Shown in pieces: positions 18,035 through 25,220 of a DNA stretch of 64,000 nt; position 1 is the stretch's first letter; every line of letters begins with the position of its first letter. The notes beneath the pieces are model-generated. The model saw only the letters and a list, made by a program, of their open reading frames with translations, had not been told where the DNA came from and did not search any database. The translations under genes were made by a program, and so were the position numbers. Location of the stretch: the NCBI RefSeq assembly GCF_025140835.1, contig NZ_CP081153.1, forward strand, positions 3,146,814 through 3,210,813, read 5' to 3'. This DNA comes from Aliiroseovarius sp. M344 (GTDB lineage Bacteria > Pseudomonadota > Alphaproteobacteria > Rhodobacterales > Rhodobacteraceae).

Positions 18035-18696
18035 TCGGCAGGCTCCGGTCGCGAGGGAGGGGTGTGGTCAGGGGGCTCGACCTGTTCGGTTTGTACCGAC
18101 CGCACGGCCCAGACCACCCCACCCAGAAGGAAAAAGGCGGAAGGTGCCAGCAGCATCAGGCTGAGCGGTGTGAACCATCCCCCTTCATCCGCCAGCGGCA
18201 GCACCTGAATGCCCATCAACTGCCCCCAGCCGAAAAGCTCGCGGATCGCGCCGATGACAATCAGCACCAGCGAATACCCGAGCCCATTTCCAAATGCATC
18301 GACCATAGATGGCAGTGGCGCATGATAACGCGCGTAGGCTTCGGTGCGGCCAAGGACAAGACAGTTCGTTGTGATCAGCCCGACATATACCGAAAGGGCG
18401 CGGCTGATCTCGGAAAAATAGGCTTGCAGGATCTGGTCGATCACAATCACCAGCGAGGCAACAATCACAATCTGGACGATCAATCGGATCGTATCGGGTA
18501 TGTGCCGACGGATCACACTGATAATACCCGCCGCCAGCGTCAACACGACTGTCAGAGACACCGACATGGTCAGAGCCGTGGCCAGCGACGTGGTCACCGC
18601 AAGTGCCGAACAGATTCCGAGGATCTGGAGCGTGACCGGATTCTGCCGGATCAACGGATCAGTCAACGTGGTCCAGAAAGGAGTGCGCGCTGCCAT
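18031..18696 (-). CDS. nqrD: Na+-translocating NADH:quinone reductase subunit D
   Basis: The product (221 aa) is an integral membrane protein of the NqrD/RnfE family. Cys29 (LGICSALA) and Cys112 (TTNCLVLG) match the two ligands of the NqrD/E iron centre. The C-terminal tail beyond about 190 is hydrophilic and Pro/Glu-rich. It lies 3 bp after nqrC and overlaps nqrE by 4 bp. Confidence 0.95.
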   Translation of the reverse strand: MAARTPFWTTLTDPLIRQNPVTLQILGICSALAVTTSLATALTMSVSLTVVLTLAAGIISVIRRHIPDTIRLIVQIVIVASLVIVIDQILQAYFSEISRALSVYVGLITTNCLVLGRTEAYARYHAPLPSMVDAFGNGLGYSLVLIVIGAIRELFGWGQLMGIQVLPLADEGGWFTPLSLMLLAPSAFFLLGGVVWAVRSVQTEQVEPPDHTPPSRPEPAE

Positions 18697-18699
18697 GGG

Positions 18700-19494
18700 T
18701 CAGAATTCCCGCCGCTGGATCGCGTCAATCAGCGGGCCGTAACCATCCGGACCCAACCAGAACCGCATCATCTGCGTCACGCCATTGCCAGTACGTGTCG
18801 CGCCGGTAATACCGTCAACCTCGTAATCCGTCGTCGCTGCGCTGCGGGCCACGTTAAACCGCACCGCACCGCTATCGTCGCGGATCGTAGTGCCAGGAAA
18901 ACTCTCTTGCCAGGATCGGTCCTCGATCCGGCCACCCAGGCCAGGGGTTTCAGAGTGCTGGGTAACCGCAATGCCGGCAATCGTGTTCATGTCACCGTGG
19001 ATCGCAAGGATTGCGTCAATCCGACCACCATAGCCTTGGCCCGTCACCGGCAACAAAACAAGTGATATGCCGTCGTTATCTCGCAACAGGAAAATCTGTG
19101 CATAGTTTGGCCTCTGGCCAAGCCCGGCTAGGTCCGCACCTGCATCCAGAACCGTCCAGTTCGTTGGGTCGGCAAGCGTGGCTTCAAGCGTCTCGCGCGT
19201 TACGTCCGCGGCAGCACGGCCCATATCAAGGTCGATCACGACGGTTGAGAGCGTGCCGCCTGAAGTCTCAAGTAGCGCGGACATGTCCGGAATGCCGCGC
19301 ACCAGATCGCTGATCCGCGCCTGTTCTTCCGCCGCGCGGTTTGCTGTCTGGATCGGCCTTAGAATAACCGTTGCGCCACTGACCAAAACGGCGCACACCG
19401 CAGACACAAGAAAAGCCATGATAATCGTCTTGGTGCGGCTTTCATTTGGCAACGCCAGGAAACGGCGCCAAGGGTTCCAGTCAATTCCGGCCAT
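18700..19494 (-). CDS. nqrC: Na+-translocating NADH:quinone reductase subunit C
   Basis: A 264-aa subunit from the ATG at 19494, which has AGGAGG just upstream. This start overlaps the nqrB end by 14 bp; an earlier in-frame ATG is less likely. One N-terminal membrane helix is followed by a periplasmic FMN-binding domain. The flavinylation motif DGITGAT is intact with the acceptor Thr at about 233, so ApbE has at least this target. Confidence 0.94.
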   Translation of the reverse strand: MAGIDWNPWRRFLALPNESRTKTIIMAFLVSAVCAVLVSGATVILRPIQTANRAAEEQARISDLVRGIPDMSALLETSGGTLSTVVIDLDMGRAAADVTRETLEATLADPTNWTVLDAGADLAGLGQRPNYAQIFLLRDNDGISLVLLPVTGQGYGGRIDAILAIHGDMNTIAGIAVTQHSETPGLGGRIEDRSWQESFPGTTIRDDSGAVRFNVARSAATTDYEVDGITGATRTGNGVTQMMRFWLGPDGYGPLIDAIQRREF

Positions 19495-20263
19495 GACGCC
19501 TCCTGCGTTGCGCGATCCAGAGTGCGATCGCAACTTCATCCAAAAGTGGCGCTGCCAACGAAGTTAACAGCGCGGCCGCTACGGCCATTTGTACCGGAGC
19601 AGCCCCGTTCCAGCCGATTGCAAACATGATCACGAGGCCCGCGTAGAGGCTGCCATTCAGCCATCGGCCGATGGTTGTTGTGGCACTCGTCACTGGATCA
19701 GAGACTAGAAGGACCAGAACGATACCCGCCGCAGGCAGCGCGGCTGCGACAGGGATGCCAAGCATCAGCGCGCCGCCGCCCAGCAAGAGTGCGCCGCCAA
19801 TAACTGCGGCAGGCATAACCCCGGTCGCGACCCCAATCAGAACCGCAGGAATGGCCGCCCAGACCACGGGATCATCAAACCCCGGCCATGCAAAGCCAGG
19901 AAATCCAAAGCCAAGGAAAGACAGCGCAACCGTCGCAGGGTTGACGACATTCCGACCCCAACCACCAAAAACGAGTTCGCCCATCACCACGCCAAAACTG
20001 ACGCCAAGCACCAGTCGGAATGCACCCAGATCCACAGGCGCAAGCATAGCAATGGCCAGCGCAGTGATCAGCGCGGCAAACGACGGGGCTTGCGCCCGCG
20101 CGAGCATGAAAACCAAATTCCAGATGGCAAGACAAAGGACGACAAGCCCAAGCCCAGCCAGCGCCTGCGCACCACCATACCTAAGCCAAAAGACCGCCAG
20201 TGGCATATACGCAGCCAGCATGATCAGCGCGGTGGTCTCACGATCCCAAAGCCCTTTCATCAT
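19481..20263 (-). CDS. nqrB: Na+-translocating NADH:quinone reductase subunit B, short form
   Basis: An integral membrane protein of the NqrB/RnfD family with only 260 aa, whereas classical NqrB has about 400 or more. The N-terminal extension is missing. The NPATVALSF strand (108-116) and the late DPV motif (189-191, SDPVTSATTT) are recognisable. The region between them, which in classical NqrB holds the covalent FMN motif ending SGAT, is contracted to FDDPVVWAAIPAVLIG and shows no such motif. DPVTSAT at 189-195 is a loose match to a flavinylation motif but aligns with the conserved TDPVS segment instead. Confidence 0.85.
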   Translation of the reverse strand: MMKGLWDRETTALIMLAAYMPLAVFWLRYGGAQALAGLGLVVLCLAIWNLVFMLARAQAPSFAALITALAIAMLAPVDLGAFRLVLGVSFGVVMGELVFGGWGRNVVNPATVALSFLGFGFPGFAWPGFDDPVVWAAIPAVLIGVATGVMPAAVIGGALLLGGGALMLGIPVAAALPAAGIVLVLLVSDPVTSATTTIGRWLNGSLYAGLVIMFAIGWNGAAPVQMAVAAALLTSLAAPLLDEVAIALWIAQRRRRHGRN

Positions 20264-21531
20264 GACCCATATTCCGTATGAACCCGATCCAACATGCCGC
20301 GCAACAACTCGGCCAAATGTGCTTCACCTCCAAGGATATAATCAGCAAGCCCGAGGTCCTCCTCGAGCAAGGATAACGCGCCGAGCTTCATCGCCAATTC
20401 GTCGTCGCCCGAACTTAGCGCACGCACCAACGCAACAGCCGGTAACGCGACGCCAAACGCCTGCGTCAAAGCCGCTGTCGGGATCACCGGCTTGGGTAGG
20501 CCCGACCGGGTAAGCGCAGAAAGGAGCCAGTGCGGTGGCGTATCCTTTGGTGCGCGTGGCAGAACCGTAACCTGCCTGTGTCGCGGAGCAAGCCAATGCG
20601 TCTCGTGACCATCTAGCGGCGATCCCGACATCAAAACATGCGCACCGGGGGCCGCAGCGCGAAGCGTCAGTTCGCGCAGATCGGCGCCGGGGTGGGTCCG
20701 GATCAACCGGCTTTCTCGCAACCCCCCACCCGCGACATGCACCAGACGAGACATCGGCAAGGCGCCAGTCAAAAGAAGATCCCCCAGTGCAGCGACGTCT
20801 TCGGCATGAACGTCCCAGACCGGGGTTTCGATCGTGGCTGGAGCAAGGGCGTGAATTCGAAAGCCAGCGGACCCTTGCGGATGGCGCGCTGTGCCGTCGA
20901 TGGCATGCACTCGTCCACCACCAAGGCCGCGTTCGAACAGCGCTGGCCCAGATGTTTGGCAAACAAGGACGGGTCCGTCGCACAGTAATGTAAGTGCCTG
21001 CAGACCCCGGGCGAAAGCTTCTTCGCGCCCTTCCAGCGCTTGACGCGGATCAGGGGCAAAGGGTCGCGTATCCGTGGCCATAACGACAATCGCCGTCGGG
21101 CGTTCATCTGGCAAAGGCATGCCGCCAAAGGGTCGTCGACGCAGCCAGGGCCACACACCGGCTGCTTGCATGAGGCGGCGCAGGTTTGCCTGCGTTGTCA
21201 CGTCGGCGCAATCATGGTGCAACACCTCGCCGCCCGCTTCGTAAAACATCACAATCTCAGACAGCTTACGCCCCGGCTGAAGCGAAATGCGCGCGATACG
21301 CCCGGGCATCGGTGCGACAAACTGAACCTGTGGTGCGTCACGCAGACATGCGACCGCTGCACCCTGCCGAACCGTGTCACCTTCGCGCACCAACGGATTA
21401 ACCCGAAGCGACTGGCCGGACGGTGTCCGTATCCCAGCCTCTTGAGTGATCACGTTCTTTGGTTCCTGCCCGCTGGTCGGAGGCGACGGGAAGACCGGGG
21501 TAAGGCCCGGACCAAACTTGAGAGCTTTCAT
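20260..21531 (-). CDS. nqrA: Na+-translocating NADH:quinone reductase subunit A
   Basis: The peripheral cytoplasmic NqrA subunit (423 aa), first gene of the operon. It has the RnfC-like barrel region (VREGDTVRQGAAVA, APMPGRIARI) and a GSPLDGHETHWLAPRHRQVTVL segment typical of NqrA. It contributes to the quinone site. Its ATG lies 52 bp from a candidate FNR box in the divergent promoter. The stop overlaps nqrB by 4 bp. Confidence 0.93.
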   Translation of the reverse strand: MKALKFGPGLTPVFPSPPTSGQEPKNVITQEAGIRTPSGQSLRVNPLVREGDTVRQGAAVACLRDAPQVQFVAPMPGRIARISLQPGRKLSEIVMFYEAGGEVLHHDCADVTTQANLRRLMQAAGVWPWLRRRPFGGMPLPDERPTAIVVMATDTRPFAPDPRQALEGREEAFARGLQALTLLCDGPVLVCQTSGPALFERGLGGGRVHAIDGTARHPQGSAGFRIHALAPATIETPVWDVHAEDVAALGDLLLTGALPMSRLVHVAGGGLRESRLIRTHPGADLRELTLRAAAPGAHVLMSGSPLDGHETHWLAPRHRQVTVLPRAPKDTPPHWLLSALTRSGLPKPVIPTAALTQAFGVALPAVALVRALSSGDDELAMKLGALSLLEEDLGLADYILGGEAHLAELLRGMLDRVHTEYGS

Positions 21532-21582
21532 TGCCTCTCTCCTGCATCTAAAACTCGCTATCGAAAGACGCGTCTTCGTGGT

Positions 21583-21596
21583 CTGATATACATCAA
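21583..21596. promoter_or_regulatory. Candidate FNR/FnrL box between nqrA and the pentaheme cytochrome gene
   Basis: CTGAT-ATAC-ATCAA matches the FNR consensus TTGAT-N4-ATCAA at 9 of 10 fixed positions. It is centred 72 bp before the cytochrome ATG and 58 bp from the nqrA ATG. FnrL regulators control low-oxygen respiration genes in Rhodobacterales, so oxygen-responsive expression of one or both genes is plausible. Function is inferred only. Confidence 0.55.
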
Positions 21597-21661
21597 TTTA
21601 ATGATAAAATAGTCGTGATACCTTCAAAGTGATCCATTTCGATTACAGCGAGGAATCAGCC

Positions 21662-22840
21662 ATGAGAAACAGATCTCATTTTTTTACCATCTCTCTAACC
21701 TGCATGGTGGTTCTGATCTTCCTCTCTGGCAGTTATGGCGTTCTGAGCCAAAGCACGGACAGCGAACCTGCCGCTGACGACGCCGCCATCCCCTTTGCTC
21801 TTCCGAAATCGGGGCCATTCAATGCCGCCGATATCAAGATCGAAAACAGTGAAGCGATCACCAACTGGTTCCGCTCGGCCCACGCCGACGCCGCTGCTGA
21901 AGCATTTCGCCATTGGGACGAGGACGAGGAGATTCGGCCTGCCTGCGCAACTTGCCACGCGGGCGAAGGGTTTCGCGCCTTTCATGGTCTTGACGGCAGC
22001 GAACCAGGCGTCGTGGAGAATCCGATCGACATTGGCGGCGTCGTAGATTGCGGCACCTGCCACAACGCAGGACTAGCAGAAATCACGGAAGTGAAGTTTC
22101 CCAGCGGCTTGATGCATCCTGTTCAAGGGGTTGAGGCATCCTGCATGACCTGCCACCAAGGCCGAAGCGCGGGCGTTACCGTGAGCACGGCCATCGCCGA
22201 GATGGAAACAGACACGCCGAACGCCGAGCTGCGCTTTATCAACCCACATTATGCGACCGCTGCCGCAACATGGCTCGGGGGATATGGTGGTGCAGGCTAT
22301 CACTACGACGGTCGTGAATATTCGGGCCGGTTCTTTCATGCCCGTCCCGTTTCAACCTGTAATTCCTGCCACGAACCGCACACGCTTGAGGTTGAATTTG
22401 AACCTTGCCTGACATGCCACCTTGCTGACAGCCCGCAGGACATCCGTATTGCGCGGCAAAGTTATTCCGGCACTGGCGATACGTCGGTTGGTATTCGCGC
22501 TGACATTCAAACGAACGCGGCCCTGTTGCTCGACAACGTCAAATCTTACGCGCAAGAGGTTGTGAAAATACCCATGGTTTACGACGGCACCCAGTATCCT
22601 TACTTCTTCACTGACGCGAACGGTGACAGTGTCATCGACCAGAGCGAAGGTCGCCCCGTCGCCTATAACGGCTGGACGCCCAGAAGCCTGCGTGCTGCGT
22701 ATAACTGGAAGCTGGTTACCTCGGATCCGGGAAATTACGCCCATAATCCGCACTACGCGCTTGAGCTTCTGTACGACTCAATCGAAGATTTGAGCGGCCC
22801 CTTGGGAATTGAAATGGAAAGCCTTAATCTGTTGAGATAA
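21662..22840 (+). CDS. Pentaheme c-type cytochrome, membrane-anchored or exported
   Basis: This 392-residue protein starts at the ATG at 21662, preceded by AGGA. An N-terminal hydrophobic segment (about 7-28) is a signal or anchor. Five CxxCH haem motifs lie at 95-99, 130-134, 161-165, 233-237 and 249-253. Near 318-329 is an EF-hand-like loop with Asp, Asn, Asp, Asp and Glu at calcium-ligand positions (DANGDSVIDQSE). I do not recognise a catalytic family; it could be a periplasmic electron carrier or a multihaem oxidoreductase. It is divergent from nqrA across the FNR-like box and is followed by a Na+/H+ antiporter gene. Confidence 0.85.
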   Translation: MRNRSHFFTISLTCMVVLIFLSGSYGVLSQSTDSEPAADDAAIPFALPKSGPFNAADIKIENSEAITNWFRSAHADAAAEAFRHWDEDEEIRPACATCHAGEGFRAFHGLDGSEPGVVENPIDIGGVVDCGTCHNAGLAEITEVKFPSGLMHPVQGVEASCMTCHQGRSAGVTVSTAIAEMETDTPNAELRFINPHYATAAATWLGGYGGAGYHYDGREYSGRFFHARPVSTCNSCHEPHTLEVEFEPCLTCHLADSPQDIRIARQSYSGTGDTSVGIRADIQTNAALLLDNVKSYAQEVVKIPMVYDGTQYPYFFTDANGDSVIDQSEGRPVAYNGWTPRSLRAAYNWKLVTSDPGNYAHNPHYALELLYDSIEDLSGPLGIEMESLNLLR

Positions 22841-22899
22841 CCGCTCCAGTCACCAGCTAGCCGGGCCAAAGGGCACCTCGACAAGAAGGACTGCACGCG

Positions 22900-24069
22900 A
22901 TGGAACAGGCGTTATTGCTGATCACGCTTGGCGTGCTTTTTCTTGGCAGTTTGCTGGCAGATAAAGTTGGCCACCTGACACGGTTGCCACGTGTGACGAT
23001 GTTATTGCTTCTCGGCCTCCTCGTCGGCCCATCAGGCTTGGAATTATTACCCGAGTCTGCCACCGAATTGTTCGAGCCGATTTCTGTCGTCGCGTTGACG
23101 ATGGTTGCTTTCCTCCTTGGCGGGGAACTGACCCGCGAAAACATGGCGCGACATGGACGTGCCATTTCCGCGATTTCACTTTGCATCGTCATAGGAACGA
23201 CGGTCATCGTCTGGGTCGGCCTTACTATTCTTGGCCTCGACCCCGGCCTAGCGCTCCTGCTCGGGGCGATTGCCACGGCGACGGATCCGGCGGCAATCTC
23301 GGATGTCATTCGCCAGTCGGGCATACGCAACGGATTCACCGAGACACTCAACGGCATCGTCGCAATCGACGATGTTTGGGGGTTGCTGATGTTCAGCCTC
23401 TGCCTTTCCCTCATCGACCAGTCCGGTGGCTGGGCCACACCCCTCATGGGGGCCGGCCGGGACATCGGCGGCGCGGTTTTGCTTGGTTTGTGTGTCGGTA
23501 TCCCGTCCGCATTTCTGACCGGACGCCTGAAAGAGGGCGAGCCACTCCAGACCGAGGCGATCGGCGTCGTGTTCCTGACCGCTGGTCTTGCGATTTGGCT
23601 TGAGGTGTCGTTCCTGGTGGCTGGGATGACGGCTGGCGCGATGATCGCAAACCTTGCGCGGCATCACGACCATGCCTTTCACGAGATTGAGCACATTGAA
23701 TGGCCCTTCATGCTGCTCTTCTTCCTGCTTGCTGGCGCGTCACTTGAACTTGGCGCGCTTTGGCAGCTTGGCTGGATCACCCTCGCCTATGTCGGCTTGC
23801 GTATCGCAGCGCGGCTGGTCAGCGGTGAGATCGGTGCGCGGATTGGCGGCGTGCCCCGTGCGCAGGTGCATATCTATGGTCCGGCGCTACTGCCGCAGGC
23901 TGGGGTCGCCGTTGGAATGGCACTGGTCGCCGTTGAAACGTTCCCCAACTGGGCGGCGCCAATAATGACACTGACCATTGCGGCCACTGTGTTTTTCGAA
24001 ATCGTTGGTCCTGCTGCTACGCTGTTGGCTCTGCGCCACATTGAACGCGCACAAAAAGACCCATCATAA
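22900..24069 (+). CDS. Na+(K+)/H+ antiporter, CPA family
   Basis: A polytopic membrane protein of 389 aa with about 11-12 helices and the conserved ATATDPAAISDV stretch, where an Asp-Pro sits in the ion-binding helix of CPA1-type antiporters. AAGGA lies upstream of the ATG. It should exchange cytoplasmic Na+ (or K+) for protons. Its place beside the Na+-pumping NQR operon suggests a sodium-cycling function, and it may be cotranscribed with the cytochrome gene 60 bp upstream. There is no C-terminal TrkA-type regulatory domain. Confidence 0.85.
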   Translation: MEQALLLITLGVLFLGSLLADKVGHLTRLPRVTMLLLLGLLVGPSGLELLPESATELFEPISVVALTMVAFLLGGELTRENMARHGRAISAISLCIVIGTTVIVWVGLTILGLDPGLALLLGAIATATDPAAISDVIRQSGIRNGFTETLNGIVAIDDVWGLLMFSLCLSLIDQSGGWATPLMGAGRDIGGAVLLGLCVGIPSAFLTGRLKEGEPLQTEAIGVVFLTAGLAIWLEVSFLVAGMTAGAMIANLARHHDHAFHEIEHIEWPFMLLFFLLAGASLELGALWQLGWITLAYVGLRIAARLVSGEIGARIGGVPRAQVHIYGPALLPQAGVAVGMALVAVETFPNWAAPIMTLTIAATVFFEIVGPAATLLALRHIERAQKDPS

Positions 24070-24131
24070 CGAATTCATTGGTCAGTCAGGCGACGGTGGT
24101 TTGAAAGAAACAACGGACCGCAGGTTCGGTT

Positions 24132-24167
24132 GGACTGCCCGAGTGGCGTGCCCCCATCGGGTGGTCC
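24132..24167. terminator. Hairpin between convergent reading frames
   Basis: An 11-bp stem with two G-T pairs (GGACTGCCCGA with TCGGGTGGTCC) closes a 14-nt loop. It lies between the end of the antiporter gene and the end of a doubtful minus-strand gene, so it could end transcription from either side. There is no strong T-run. Confidence 0.4.
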
Positions 24168-24177
24168 GGTTTAGTTG

Positions 24178-24621
24178 TTAGTGCTCAAAACCGTTTGTGA
24201 CTGGGTGACAGTGATATCCGACGGGCAGGTTCACGTGATCGCCGCTATCATCGAAAGCGGCGATTGTGTAGGCGCCAAGGAAAGCATCGACTGGTGCGAG
24301 GCCGTCGATGCGGCTACCGGTGAAGGCTACACCTGCACTTGTGCGAAGGATATTGGCAGGCTCATCCGCAGCAATAGTTTCGACCGGCATGAAATTGTTC
24401 ACCGTCAGAACTTTGTCGATGTTCTCAATCAAACATTGCCCACTGCCGTTCTGATCCTCTTCGGCCAGAACTGGCCGGGCAGCAGCATCGCAGGCTTCAA
24501 GTGTCACCGTATAACGGATGTCGCACAAAGCTACGCCATGCGAACTGGAGAATTGTCCACTCCTTGCTCGTCGACCAGACGCGCCGCGAAAGTTCGGTTT
24601 GGATTTTGGCGATATCTCCAC
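24178..24621 (-). pseudogene. Hypothetical protein or degraded gene remnant
   Basis: The minus-strand frame reads 147 codons. From about residue 29 to the end it looks like real protein (CDIRYTVTLEACDAA..., then IENIDKVLTVNNFMPVETI and GLAPVDAFLGAYTI). The first 28 residues (KSKPNFRGASGRRARSGQFS) look like noncoding sequence. I see no ribosome-binding site or signal peptide and recognise no family. It may be the 3' end of a decayed gene. A plus-strand frame over the same bases looks less protein-like. Confidence 0.35.
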
Positions 24622-25042
24622 AGTTGAATGGTCGGAAATGGGGAGGCCGCTGCAGCTCCGTAAATCTTACGCTGCAACCGCGAAGTTTTTCTGTGTCAGC
24701 ACTGGCTGCTTGGGCAAAAGGCTGCTCTGTCCCGCGATGTGCCTGTCTGTGGCTGCGGCGGCGAAAGTACGGTCTCGGTTCCGGCCTAAACCATATTTTG
24801 AATGACCGGTCTGGCGACAACTGCTGCTACGCAGAATATTACGCGCCGCAAAAGCAAACGAATGCTGCGTCAGCAACATGCTTAGATATCAATGGCTGGA
24901 GAGTCCCACACAGCAGACCTCCATGCGAAACGCAGCGAAGGTCCGCTATCCGCCCAACAGCACGTGCAGACCAAAGATCGCATTCTGTTCGGGTCTGCTC
25001 TTGACGCTCAGATACCTATGAAATATGTCGTGAAATCACTGG
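24622..25042. other. Intergenic stretch before tRNA-Gly, no gene seen
   Basis: About 420 bp with no convincing frame on either strand. Two similar short phrases occur, GCGGCGAAAGTACGGT near 24756-24771 and GCAGCGAAGGTCCGCT near 24941-24956, perhaps traces of a degenerate intergenic repeat. Promoter elements for the tRNA should lie near its right end but are not obvious. Confidence 0.5.
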
Positions 25043-25116
25043 GCGGGCGTTGTGTAGTGGTAAGACCTTAGCCTTCCAAGCTAATGACGCGGGTTCGATT
25101 CCCGCCGCCCGCTCCA
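25043..25116 (+). tRNA. tRNA-Gly (anticodon UCC)
   Basis: The 7-bp acceptor stem is GCGGGCG with CGCCCGC. The anticodon stem-loop is TTAGC-CTTCCAA-GCTAA, giving anticodon TCC. The T-arm is GCGGG-TTCGATT-CCCGC. Discriminator T and an encoded CCA end the gene. It reads GGA (and GGG by wobble) codons. No integrated element is seen at its 3' end. Confidence 0.96.
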
Positions 25117-25220
25117 GAAATATCTTACCTGTTTGTCGTGCCTGCTTCTGCGCCTGAAGTAGCCGGATTTTACCGAGAAACCGGCTGGGTTGAGCGGCGA
25201 TTTCATTGCTCTGTGCTTCT

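Noticed and set aside
17902..19065. 387-codon plus-strand open frame opposite nqrE, nqrD and nqrC
   Set aside because: It is antisense to three well-supported nqr genes, has a very basic, low-hydrophobicity composition rich in Arg, His and Gln, and no ribosome-binding site. It is a by-product of high GC.
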